From Alphaproteobacteria bacterium (GTDB lineage Bacteria; Pseudomonadota; Alphaproteobacteria; Rickettsiales; JAIXRX01): a stretch of DNA of 8,724 nucleotides. The DNA lies in assembly GCA_027485005.1 (NCBI GenBank), contig JAIXRX010000206.1, forward strand, positions 1 through 8,724, written 5' to 3'. The notes under the pieces were generated by a model. The model had not been told where the DNA came from. It made no database searches and saw only the letters and a program-made list of their open reading frames with translations. Both the position numbers and the translations under genes were made by a program. This document shows positions 1 through 5,470 of the stretch, piece by piece; the stretch's first letter is position 1, and each line of letters starts with the position of its first letter.

Positions 1-402
1 AAAGACGGCGAGGGTGCGAGCAAATTTGTAGAAATCACCGTGAGTGGTGCAGAAAGCGATGCAGCTGCTAAAATTATCGCAATGAGCATTGCCAATTCAC
101 CGCTGGTGAAAACCGCAATTGCGGGGCAAGACGCGAATTGGGGGCGGATTGTGATGGCGGTGGGTAAAGCCGGCCAACGCGCCGACCGTGATGCGCTGAC
201 GGTGACCATTGGTGGCGTGCTGGTGGCAGCTGAAGGTGCGGTGCACCCGGATTACCGCGAAGAGCAAATCACCGCGCATATGGCCGGTCAACATATTACT
301 ATTGCGGTGAATGTGGGCATTGGCGGCAACGGTACTTACACGGCCTATACCTGCGACTTTACCGATGGGTATATTCGCATCAACGGCTCGTATCGTTCTT
401 AA
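1..402 (+). CDS. argJ: Glutamate N-acetyltransferase / amino-acid N-acetyltransferase (ArgJ), C-terminal part
   Basis: This is the 3' end of argJ. The frame is open from base 1 and ends at TAA 400-402, giving 133 residues, so the gene starts upstream of the window. ArgJ moves the acetyl group from N-acetylornithine to glutamate, closing the cyclic arginine pathway; many versions also make N-acetylglutamate from acetyl-CoA. It is cytoplasmic and cleaves itself into alpha and beta chains. What is visible belongs to the beta chain: the DGEGAS segment at the very start, the conserved DANWGRI block followed by the MAVGKAG stretch, and a C-terminus reading YTAYTCDFTDGYIRIN then SYRS, which is the family's usual ending. 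The self-cleavage threonine would lie upstream and cannot be checked. No intrinsic terminator follows; instead there is a repeat-rich spacer. Confidence 0.96.
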   Translation, partial: KDGEGASKFVEITVSGAESDAAAKIIAMSIANSPLVKTAIAGQDANWGRIVMAVGKAGQRADRDALTVTIGGVLVAAEGAVHPDYREEQITAHMAGQHITIAVNVGIGGNGTYTAYTCDFTDGYIRINGSYRS

Positions 403-404
403 TC

Positions 405-564
405 TTTGCTACTATGGCGTGCTGCGAAATTGAAAATGCTGCGCTTCCGCTGCTCATGTAGTTTATCTACACTTCGCTAAGGTTCTCGCATCTTCTGCTT
501 TCTCGCTATGCCTTAGCGTAAATCTTTTCTTAACTTTTCACTTCTCGTATAGCACGAAAGCAAA
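405..564. repeat. Nested imperfect inverted repeat downstream of argJ
   Basis: Four pairs of complementary arms occur in nested order: TTTGCT 405-410 with AGCAAA 559-564; GTGCT 419-423 with AGCAC 551-555; TGAAAA 431-436 with TTTTCA 535-540; and CGCTAAGG 475-482 with CCTTAGCG 511-518. A small hairpin, TGTAG-tttat-CTACA (457-471), sits inside the left half, and CGCTA-tgcct-TAGCG (504-518) offers an alternative fold on the right. Each arm alone could arise by chance. The co-linear nesting is what suggests a folded intergenic element, such as a dispersed palindromic repeat or an mRNA 3' end structure for argJ. Its family is unknown to me. Confidence 0.4.
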
Positions 565-633
565 TCAGGCTGTTTAGCTGTTTTGTTGAGGTTGTTATGG
601 AGCAGCAGGCCCCCACGGAGTAAAACGCATAAA

Positions 634-651
634 CTGTCATCAAACTGTCAT
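634..651 (+). promoter_or_regulatory. Pho box (PhoB binding site)
   Basis: Two identical copies of CTGTCAT (634-640 and 645-651) are separated by CAAA, giving the 11-base period and 18-base length of the classical Pho box. The E. coli consensus is close to CTGTCATAAANCTGTCAY. Exactly ten bases separate the box from the -10 element at 662-667, the same spacing as in the E. coli phoA promoter, where the box replaces the -35 element. This predicts activation by phosphorylated PhoB under phosphate limitation. The match is seen directly; the regulation is inferred. Confidence 0.8.
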
Positions 652-661
652 GAAATTTTGC

Positions 662-667
662 TAGAAT
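662..667 (+). promoter_or_regulatory. -10 element of the Pho-controlled promoter
   Basis: TAGAAT is one base from TATAAT. There is no usable -35 hexamer at the normal distance; the second half of the Pho box occupies that place, as is typical of activator-dependent Pho promoters. Transcription should start near 674, giving a leader of about 37 bases before the ATG at 711. Confidence 0.65.
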
Positions 668-710
668 CTTTAGTGGTATTTTTATTTGCTTCACTTAAAC
701 CAATAGCAAA

Positions 711-992
711 ATGAGCAAACAAATAAAGCTCAGTAGCAGACAAGAAGACTTCTGCTTGGGCATCACCCTCACCATATTATTTGGTGCGGTAGTATTTTTT
801 TATACCTCGATAAAAACATGGTTAGCTAAATGGTTGCCCACTGTTTTTTTGTGGGGTGTAGCGGCAGTACTCCTCATCACTGCAGTGGTATTTTTCTTCA
901 ATGCTTTATTCGCGGTAAGCGATGAAAGAGATGAAGATGTCTCGGATGAAGATGGCACCTTAGAAGAAGAGGAAGGAGGTGATGATGAATAA
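711..992 (+). CDS. Small two-helix membrane protein with acidic C-terminal tail (unrecognised)
   Basis: A 93-residue protein that I do not recognise. Residues 1-13 are polar and slightly basic (K3, K6, R10). Hydrophobic helices span about 14-32 and 42-69, separated by a short loop with K35 and K40. Residues 70-93 form a tail that is almost entirely Asp, Glu, Gly and Ser, ending in EEEEGGDDE. It is probably an inner-membrane hairpin, with the tail most likely cytoplasmic if the basic N-terminus is. ATG 711 is the first start after an in-frame TAA at 696-698, and no Shine-Dalgarno sequence precedes it. The gene lies just downstream of a Pho box. Its 3' end overlaps the next gene by eight bases, and its Glu/Gly codons supply that gene's ribosome binding site, so the two are one operon. 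A function in phosphate stress is inferred from the promoter only. Confidence 0.75.
   Translation: MSKQIKLSSRQEDFCLGITLTILFGAVVFFYTSIKTWLAKWLPTVFLWGVAAVLLITAVVFFFNALFAVSDERDEDVSDEDGTLEEEEGGDDE
973..983 (+). promoter_or_regulatory. Full-length Shine-Dalgarno sequence for the second small gene
   Basis: AAGGAGGTGAT is complementary to the whole anti-Shine-Dalgarno end of 16S rRNA. It lies inside the last codons of the upstream gene. It decides the start: GTG 979 overlaps the core, ATG 982 is too close, and ATG 985 sits five bases after GGAGG. Confidence 0.75.
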
Positions 993-1209
993 TGAACGCA
1001 CCTTCTGGAAAAACGCTGGGGTTGCAGTGCTATGTTTCGCAGTGGCATTTGCTGCTTCGAAATGGGGCGTGCCCTACAGCGGCTATTTCTGGCTGCTTTT
1101 TGCCATTGCGATGGCAGCTGGGATTGTTTTCATGGCCAAATCTATCCCGCGGGGTAGTGAGGATGAAGATAAACAAGATGAATGGTTTAACCCAAATAAT
1201 GGATATTAA
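985..1209 (+). CDS. Small two-helix membrane protein, partner of the upstream gene (unrecognised)
   Basis: A 74-residue protein from ATG 985, chosen by the spacing to the strong ribosome binding site; GTG 979 and ATG 982 would add only two or one residues. I do not recognise it. After a short polar N-terminus come two hydrophobic helices (about 10-26 and 33-51), then a basic KSIPR turn and an acidic stretch, SEDEDKQDEW, before a short C-terminus. The plan is the same as its upstream neighbour: a membrane hairpin with an acidic tail. It starts before the neighbour's stop, so translation is probably coupled, and its much better ribosome binding site suggests it is made in equal or greater amounts. 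The pair may form a complex. A perfect terminator follows 10 bases after the stop. Confidence 0.75.
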   Translation: MNNERTFWKNAGVAVLCFAVAFAASKWGVPYSGYFWLLFAIAMAAGIVFMAKSIPRGSEDEDKQDEWFNPNNGY

Positions 1210-1219
1210 ATCATTCAGT

Positions 1220-1250
1220 AAAAAAGGGAGCCAGTGTGGCTCCCTTTTTT
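1220..1250. terminator. Bidirectional intrinsic terminator between the small-protein operon and thiG
   Basis: A perfect inverted repeat: GGGAGCCA (1226-1233), loop GTG, TGGCTCCC (1237-1244), flanked by six A on the left and a T run on the right. It is a GC-rich stem followed by a U tract on both strands, so it can end both converging transcripts. The thiG stop codon (1250-1252, minus strand) overlaps the edge of the tract. Confidence 0.93.
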
Positions 1251-2032
1251 TATGACGCAATCTTGCCTTCCAGTGGGGTGCTGGCAGCGCCAAATTCTTT
1301 TTTCGGCATGCGGCCTGCAAGGTAAGCGGCGCGCCCTGCGATGATGGCATGTTTCATGGCGATAGCCATGTGAATCGGGTTTTGCGCGGCGGCAATCGCC
1401 GTGTTCATCAACACGCCATCACAGCCAAGTTCCATCGCAAACGCGGCGTCGGACGCGGTGCCAACACCTGCATCCACCAACACTGGCACATTGGATTGCT
1501 CCACAATCAAGCGAATATTCAGCGGGTTTTGCACGCCCAGCCCAGAGCCAATGGGGGCGGCCAGCGGCATGATCGCGCAGCAACCAATCTCTTCGAGTTT
1601 CTTGGCCACCACAGGGTCATCATTCGTATAGACCATCACGTCAAACCCATCATCCACCAGTGCTTTGGCAGCTTCCAAGGTCGCAACCACATCGGGGTAA
1701 AGCGTGCGTGGGTCAGACAACACTTCGAGCTTCACCAAATTCCAACCGCCCATTTCGCGCGCAAGGCGCAGCGTGCGCACCGCGTCTTCCGCCGTGTAGC
1801 ACCCCGCCGTGTTGGGCAGGTAGGTGTAGCGCGCAGGGTCGAGGTAGTCTTGCAAACTGCCTTTGTCTTTGCTGCCAAGGTCAATGCGGCGCACCGCCAC
1901 CGTCACGATTTCGGCGCCAGAGGCATCAATCGCATCTCGCGTTTCAGTAAAATCTTTGTATTTTCCCGTGCCAACGAGCAAGCGTGAGCCAAAGGTTTTC
2001 CCCGCTACCACGAGTGGTTTATCTTGCAGCAT
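1250..2032 (-). CDS. thiG: Thiazole synthase ThiG
   Basis: ThiG forms the thiazole phosphate ring of thiamine from deoxyxylulose 5-phosphate, dehydroglycine and sulfur delivered by ThiS thiocarboxylate. It is a cytoplasmic TIM-barrel enzyme. Visible motifs are VAGKTF and LLVGTGKYKDF near the N-terminus, VAVRR, LPNTAGC, the Schiff-base lysine in VKLEVLSD (about K101), the phosphate-binding APIGSGLG segment and DAGVGTASDAA. The start at 2030-2032 gives 260 residues, the usual length. It lies one base after the thiS stop and five bases after GGAGG, which is made of the last thiS glycine codons. An in-frame start at 2077 would add 15 residues inside thiS and is unlikely. The gene is co-transcribed and probably translationally coupled with thiS. 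Confidence 0.96.
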   Translation of the reverse strand: MLQDKPLVVAGKTFGSRLLVGTGKYKDFTETRDAIDASGAEIVTVAVRRIDLGSKDKGSLQDYLDPARYTYLPNTAGCYTAEDAVRTLRLAREMGGWNLVKLEVLSDPRTLYPDVVATLEAAKALVDDGFDVMVYTNDDPVVAKKLEEIGCCAIMPLAAPIGSGLGVQNPLNIRLIVEQSNVPVLVDAGVGTASDAAFAMELGCDGVLMNTAIAAAQNPIHMAIAMKHAIIAGRAAYLAGRMPKKEFGAASTPLEGKIAS

Positions 2033-2033
2033 C

Positions 2034-2234
2034 TCAGCCTCCGCCAATAAATTGTACAATTTCGATTTCGTCGCCATCCATCAAGGTGGTGGTTTCATGC
2101 TGCGTGCGCGGCACAATGGTGCGGTTGCGTTCCACGGCTACTTTACGCACGTCTAGGCCAAGCGCGTCCATCAGCGCGGCAACCGTGCAAGGCGCAGAAA
2201 GTGGGTGGGGTTGGCCGTTCAGTGTAATTTGCAT
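2034..2234 (-). CDS. thiS: Sulfur carrier protein ThiS
   Basis: A 66-residue ubiquitin-like protein. Its C-terminal glycine is adenylated (usually by ThiF) and converted to a thiocarboxylate that gives sulfur to ThiG. It begins MQITLNGQP, has the DGDEIEIVQFIGGG end, and the terminal Gly-Gly needed for activation is intact. Start ATG 2232-2234 fits the family. ATG 2241-2243 would add three residues (MCL) and cannot be excluded, as neither has a good Shine-Dalgarno sequence. It is the first gene of thiSG and is divergent from aroQ. I see no thi-box sequences in the roughly 80-base leader, so a TPP riboswitch is not supported. ThiF, ThiO and ThiE are not in the window. Confidence 0.93.
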   Translation of the reverse strand: MQITLNGQPHPLSAPCTVAALMDALGLDVRKVAVERNRTIVPRTQHETTTLMDGDEIEIVQFIGGG

Positions 2235-2252
2235 GAGGCACATCAGTATCGT

Positions 2253-2280
2253 TTGTGGTAAAGCTGTGCACAGATATAAA
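2253..2280 (+). promoter_or_regulatory. Probable aroQ promoter
   Basis: TATAAA at 2275-2280 lies 16 bases after TTGTGG (2253-2258). The -10 is a five-of-six match; the -35 is weak. Transcription would start near 2287, about 25 bases before the aroQ ATG. Confidence 0.4.
2264..2273. promoter_or_regulatory. Perfect 10-base palindrome between thiS and aroQ
   Basis: CTGTGCACAG is fully self-complementary and touches the putative aroQ -10. It lies about 30 bases upstream of the thiS start on the other strand. It could be an operator acting on both genes, but a lone 10-base palindrome may be chance. Confidence 0.25.
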
Positions 2281-2311
2281 CAAATCTGCCGCAAAACCAA
2301 GGGGGGAGCGC

Positions 2312-2749
2312 ATGGAAAAATGCATTTTTATTCTGAATGGGCCGAATTTGAACCTGCTGGGGCTGCGTGAGCCTGAAAAATACGGCACCACCACGCTGGC
2401 CGAGGTGGAAGAGCAATGCGAGGAAAAAGCCGCCGCCCTTGGCGTGCATATTGAGTTTCGGCAAACCAACCATGAAGGGCAGCTTATTGATTGGGTGCAG
2501 GAAGCGCGCCAGAAGGCGGCGGGCATCATCATCAATGCGGCGGGATATACCCACACGTCGGTGGCGCTGCTGGACGCGCTGCTGGCCGCTGAAAAACCTG
2601 TGATTGAGCTGCATATTACTGATATTAAAAAACGCGAGCCGTTCCGTCATCATTCCTATGTGGCGCTGGTGGCCAAAGACGAAGTGGTGGGGCAAGGGGT
2701 TGCAGGCTATGGCATCGCGCTGGAAAAAATGGTGGCGCTGATTGGGTAA
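2312..2749 (+). CDS. aroQ: Type II 3-dehydroquinate dehydratase
   Basis: AroQ removes water from 3-dehydroquinate to give 3-dehydroshikimate, the third step of the shikimate pathway. It is a cytoplasmic dodecamer. At 145 residues it is full length. Key blocks: LNGPNLNLLG (8-17); REPEKYG with the catalytic Tyr24; QTNHEGQLID (51-60); the loop reading INAAGYTHTS (74-83); the catalytic His101 in ELHITD; and REPFRHHSY (108-116). The family often has NPGAYTHTS and VHISN at the third and fourth of these, so these are mild variants. ATG 2312 is chosen because the protein starts on the first beta strand and GGGGGGAG (2301-2308) precedes it; the longer frame from 2255 adds 19 unlike residues. A terminator follows within nine bases. 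Confidence 0.96.
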   Translation: MEKCIFILNGPNLNLLGLREPEKYGTTTLAEVEEQCEEKAAALGVHIEFRQTNHEGQLIDWVQEARQKAAGIIINAAGYTHTSVALLDALLAAEKPVIELHITDIKKREPFRHHSYVALVAKDEVVGQGVAGYGIALEKMVALIG

Positions 2750-2757
2750 AAAACAAA

Positions 2758-2785
2758 AAGCCTTTCTCAATCAAGAGAAAGGCTT
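2758..2785. terminator. Bidirectional intrinsic terminator between aroQ and the 118-residue gene
   Basis: AAGCCTTTCTC (2758-2768), loop AATCAA and GAGAAAGGCTT (2775-2785) form a perfect 11-pair stem. On the plus strand it is followed by ATTTG. On the minus strand it is followed by TTTGTTTTTT, a better U tract. It therefore ends the minus-strand gene at 2801 efficiently and probably aroQ too. Confidence 0.85.
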
Positions 2786-2800
2786 ATTTGCAGGGATGGC

Positions 2801-3157
2801 TTACTTCAAGGTAAGCTCAAAAATCTTTATGTCTTTGCTGACGCCGAGAATAGCCTCGGCAAGCTCTTTTCCGTCTCTACTTCCCGCCAATATTGTATGC
2901 AAAGATCTTGCAGAGACTGTATCCACGGAAAGGATGACTTTTTCATCGGCAGCTTTGCCGGTGAAAACTACTGTTTTTAGTCCTTCCAGTTCAGGATTTA
3001 ACACCTGAGCTATCTCGCCGAAAGTCTCAGCTGCTTTTCTTACATTTTCATTGGCCATTGTGCCATTCATGATGGCCAGCCAAGGGTTTAGCAGTACATT
3101 GACCAAACCCAAAACGTCTTTTTCAGAAGTGAAGACGTATATTGCAACTTTTTCCAT
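2801..3157 (-). CDS. Unrecognised 118-residue protein
   Basis: I do not recognise this protein. It is soluble in appearance, with likely beta strands near 3-9 (KVAIYVF), 61-66 (KTVVFT), 73-79 (KVILSVD) and 110-117 (IKIFELTL), alternating with likely helices near 12-28, 36-52 and 95-105. That pattern suggests a small alpha/beta fold. Its base composition looks more AT-rich than aroQ or aat by eye. The ATG at 3155-3157 has no Shine-Dalgarno sequence but directly follows a TTATTTTTT run and a weak hairpin (GAGG 3167-3170 with CCTC 3176-3179). It is antiparallel to both neighbours and has its own terminator, so it looks like an independent unit placed between aroQ and aat. It is open over its whole length and reads like a real protein. 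Confidence 0.7.
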   Translation of the reverse strand: MEKVAIYVFTSEKDVLGLVNVLLNPWLAIMNGTMANENVRKAAETFGEIAQVLNPELEGLKTVVFTGKAADEKVILSVDTVSARSLHTILAGSRDGKELAEAILGVSKDIKIFELTLK

Positions 3158-3197
3158 AAAAAATAAGAGGCAGAACCTCGTTTAAAATTAAAAAAAT

Positions 3198-3215
3198 TTA
3201 TTTAACTTATTTAAC
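3198..3215. repeat. Tandem 9-base direct repeat
   Basis: TTATTTAAC occurs twice in direct succession (3198-3206 and 3207-3215), in the AT-rich spacer upstream of both the 118-residue gene (-) and aat (+). It may bind a regulator with a nine-base repeat step, or may simply be low-complexity sequence. Confidence 0.6.
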
Positions 3216-3235
3216 AGGGATTTTTTAACATTTTT

Positions 3236-3256
3236 CCTTCACTTATTGTGTGAAGG
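3236..3256. promoter_or_regulatory. Inverted repeat upstream of aat, possible operator
   Basis: CCTTCAC (3236-3242) and GTGAAGG (3250-3256) are perfect complements seven bases apart. The right arm lies where the -35 element of the aat promoter should be (about 3252-3257), and no -35-like hexamer is present there. This arrangement fits a site for a regulator that replaces or blocks -35 contact. The function is inferred. Confidence 0.4.
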
Positions 3257-3274
3257 TTTGATGACAATTTAGTA

Positions 3275-3280
3275 TATAAT
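3275..3280 (+). promoter_or_regulatory. -10 element of aat, predicting a leaderless mRNA
   Basis: A perfect TATAAT is followed by six bases (GAATGC) and then the aat ATG at 3287. RNA synthesis normally begins about seven bases after the -10, which here is the A of the start codon. No Shine-Dalgarno sequence precedes the ATG, in agreement with leaderless translation. Confidence 0.6.
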
Positions 3281-3286
3281 GAATGC

Positions 3287-3886
3287 ATGACCACACTCAC
3301 TTCTGAATTATTGCTTGCCGCTTATGCGAAAGGGTTTTTCCCGATGGCGCGGGCGAGAGACGCCAAAACCATTGAATGGTTTTTCCCTGAAGAGCGCGGC
3401 GTGATGCCGCTGGATGCGCGGTTTCATGTGCCATCATCGCTCAAGAAATTTATGAAAAAATGTCACTATGAGGTACGGTTTGACACGGCTTTTGTACAGG
3501 TGGTGAAGGCCTGCGCAGACACGCCGCGTGGGGATGGCGCAGGTACATGGATCAATGACGAGATTATCGAGGCCTATCACGCCTTGCATCAGCTTGGTCA
3601 TGCGCACTCGGTAGAATGCTGGGAAGGCGAGGCGCTGGTGGGTGGGCTTTATGGGGTTTCGATTGGCGCGGCGTTCTTTGGCGAAAGTATGTTCAGTACC
3701 CGCACCAATGCCAGTAAAGTGGCGCTGATTGCACTGGTGGAGCATCTGCGCTCGCAGGGATATGTGCTGCTAGATACGCAATATGTGAATGAACATTTGC
3801 TACAATTTGGCGTGCTGGAAGTGCCGCATGAAGAATATCTGAAGATGCTGGAAGCGGCACTTGATTCAGTCGTCAGTCACCAGTAG
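3287..3886 (+). CDS. aat: Leucyl/phenylalanyl-tRNA--protein transferase
   Basis: Aat attaches Leu or Phe from charged tRNA to proteins with N-terminal Lys or Arg, marking them for ClpS/ClpAP degradation. It is cytoplasmic. The protein has 199 residues, the short form common in alphaproteobacteria. Family motifs run in order: LLAAYAKGFFPM (9-20), WFFPEERGVMPL (31-42), the TWI segment near 88, YHALHQLGHAHSVECW, LVGGLYGV, FFGESMFS followed by ASKVAL, and DTQYVNEHL near the C-terminus. ATG 3287 gives the expected N-terminus and sits at the predicted +1 of the promoter. The gene is convergent with dnaB, 81 bases apart, with no clear intrinsic terminator between them. Confidence 0.96.
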   Translation: MTTLTSELLLAAYAKGFFPMARARDAKTIEWFFPEERGVMPLDARFHVPSSLKKFMKKCHYEVRFDTAFVQVVKACADTPRGDGAGTWINDEIIEAYHALHQLGHAHSVECWEGEALVGGLYGVSIGAAFFGESMFSTRTNASKVALIALVEHLRSQGYVLLDTQYVNEHLLQFGVLEVPHEEYLKMLEAALDSVVSHQ

Positions 3887-3935
3887 CCAGTTGCGAGATT
3901 GGAAACCAAGCCAGCCTTCAGCACGCTTCATGTGA

Positions 3936-3949
3936 GCGACAGGAGTCGC
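3936..3949. other. Short hairpin between convergent aat and dnaB
   Basis: GCGAC (3936-3940), loop AGGA and GTCGC (3945-3949) form a five-pair stem. No T tract follows on either strand, so it is not a classical intrinsic terminator. It may mark an mRNA 3' end or belong to a dispersed repeat. Confidence 0.35.
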
Positions 3950-3967
3950 GCAGCGAAAGCAAATGCA

Positions 3968-5464
3968 TTAATACTGTTCTTCAACCTGTTTGAAATAGCG
4001 ATTCTCGTCGAGATTGCTGAAGCGCGCCAGATCGCCTTGGAAGGCGAGCGGGATATTACCAATCGGCCCGTGGCGGTGCTTCGCCACAATCACTTCTGCA
4101 ATGCCGTGAATGCGCTCCATTTCAAGCTGCCAAGTAGCATGTTCGGGTGTACCCTCACGCGGTTGATTACGCATGTGATAATATTCCTCACGGAACACGA
4201 ACATCACCACGTCGGAATCTTGCTCGATCGATCCTGATTCACGCAAATCGGAAAGTTGTGGTCGTTTGTCGGGGCGTTGTTCCACTGCACGTGAAAGCTG
4301 AGAAAGTGCGAGCACGGGGATATCTAGCTCTTTCGCAATCGCTTTCAAGCCCATCGTGATTTCAGAAATTTCGAGCACGCGATTTTCACTCGCGCGGGAA
4401 GAATTGCCGCGCACCAGCTGCAAATAATCCACCACCAAAAGCCCAAGGTTATTTACGCGCTTTAAGCGGCGTGCACGGGTACGGATAGCGGAAATAGAAA
4501 GAGCAGGCGTGTCGTCGATAAACAGCGGCAAAGAATTCATGCGTTGCGTGCTTTCAATCAAACGCGAAAATTGATTATTGTCGAGGTCGCCTTTACGGAT
4601 AGAAGAAGCATTGAGGCCAGAATCTGCCGACAGCAAACGGCCAGCTAATTGCTCAGCGGACATCTCGAGCGAGAAAAAGCCAACCGCTTGCGGTTTTTGA
4701 TGATTGGCTTCCGCCTCACGCACAAAGTGGCGCGCGGCTTCATAAGCAATATTGGTGGCGAGCGCGGTTTTACCCATGGACGGGCGGCCCGCGAGAATCA
4801 ACAAATCGGATTTTTGTAAACCACCAAGCAGATTGTCGAGCTTAGTGAGTTTGCTTGGCACGCCAATCACGTCGCCGGTGCGTTTGCGCGCGACCTCTGC
4901 ACTTTTGAGCGCTGCTTGCGCGGATTCACCCATGCTTTTGAATGCTTTTTGCACCGTGCCAGACGAGGCCAGATTGAACAAATGTGCTTCGGCTTGCTCG
5001 ATCTGTTTGGCGGCGTCCATGTCCATATCCGCATCATAAGCGGTGTTGACCACTTCAGAACCAATTTCAATGAGCGCGCGTTTTTGCGCCGCGTCCACAA
5101 TGTAGCTGCTATATTCACGCACGTTAATGATGGCCACCGCCGCTGCCGCCAACTGCGCAAGATATTGCGAGGCTGTGCCGTCTGGCATGTCGGCATCTTT
5201 TTCAAAATACGAACGCAGTGTGACAGGATTGGCGAGCAAGCCGCGGTCATATTGGCGCTGAATCGTTTCGTAAATACGTTGATGCAGCGGCGTGTAAAAA
5301 TGCTCGGGGCGCAACTGGCCGTCCACATGGTGCAGCGCGTCGTTATTCATCAAAATCGCGCCTAGCAGCGCTTGCTCCATTTCCACATTGTGCGGTGCCT
5401 GACGATAGGTCGCAGTAGGATTGGAGGTGGCGGTGTTGGGATGTAGCGAAACGATTTTTTCCAT
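3968..5464 (-). CDS. dnaB: Replicative DNA helicase DnaB
   Basis: DnaB is the hexameric helicase that unwinds DNA at the replication fork. From ATG 5462-5464 it has 498 residues. The N-terminal domain (about 22-130, from PHNVEMEQALLGAIL) contacts primase. The RecA-like C-terminal domain holds Walker A GRPSMGKT (226-233), FSLEMS, Walker B LLVVDYLQ (342-349), the SQLSRAVEQR motif (388-397), DLRESGSIEQDSD and the KHRHGPIG segment with the likely arginine finger (about R464). There is no intein. A GTG at 5480-5482 could add six residues, but it lies upstream of the -10 element and would be outside the predicted transcript. dnaB follows rplI in the same direction but is separated by a terminator, so it has its own promoter. 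Confidence 0.97.
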   Translation of the reverse strand: MEKIVSLHPNTATSNPTATYRQAPHNVEMEQALLGAILMNNDALHHVDGQLRPEHFYTPLHQRIYETIQRQYDRGLLANPVTLRSYFEKDADMPDGTASQYLAQLAAAAVAIINVREYSSYIVDAAQKRALIEIGSEVVNTAYDADMDMDAAKQIEQAEAHLFNLASSGTVQKAFKSMGESAQAALKSAEVARKRTGDVIGVPSKLTKLDNLLGGLQKSDLLILAGRPSMGKTALATNIAYEAARHFVREAEANHQKPQAVGFFSLEMSAEQLAGRLLSADSGLNASSIRKGDLDNNQFSRLIESTQRMNSLPLFIDDTPALSISAIRTRARRLKRVNNLGLLVVDYLQLVRGNSSRASENRVLEISEITMGLKAIAKELDIPVLALSQLSRAVEQRPDKRPQLSDLRESGSIEQDSDVVMFVFREEYYHMRNQPREGTPEHATWQLEMERIHGIAEVIVAKHRHGPIGNIPLAFQGDLARFSNLDENRYFKQVEEQY

Positions 5465-5470
5465 GGGTCT

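Larger units (their letters stand above)
403..710. other. Gene-free spacer between argJ and the small membrane-protein pair
   Basis: No convincing gene is present in these 308 bases. The first part (405-564) holds nested short inverted repeats. The last part (634-667) holds a Pho box and a -10 element for the downstream genes. The only start-to-stop stretch with a nearby purine run, ATG at 597, codes for just eight residues and is not called. I see no poly-T terminator for argJ. Confidence 0.7.

Noticed and set aside
597..623. Eight-codon frame (ATG GAG CAG CAG ...) before the Pho box as a leader peptide
   Set aside because: It lies upstream of the predicted transcription start, has no proper ribosome binding site and shows no attenuator behind it.
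1349..1987. Long plus-strand frame opposite thiG
   Set aside because: It is rich in His and Arg, as expected from the complement of a GC-rich gene, and thiG on the other strand is certain.
2033..2077. Upstream start for thiG at 2077
   Set aside because: It would add 15 unlike residues inside thiS; ATG 2032 has a well-placed GGAGG and gives the normal length.
2235..2311. TPP riboswitch upstream of thiS
   Set aside because: The conserved thi-box segments are not visible on the minus strand, and the divergent spacer is short.
2243..2770. 175-codon minus-strand frame across aroQ
   Set aside because: It covers the full aroQ gene, whose active-site motifs are intact, and shows no recognisable protein features.
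3954..3964. CGAAAGCAAAT shared with 555-565 as proof of a dispersed repeat
   Set aside because: Several shared 11-base words are expected by chance in a window of this size, and the flanks do not align well.
4867..5365. Long alternative frames within dnaB on both strands
   Set aside because: They are shadows of dnaB: low-quality composition, no ribosome binding site and complete overlap with a clear gene.
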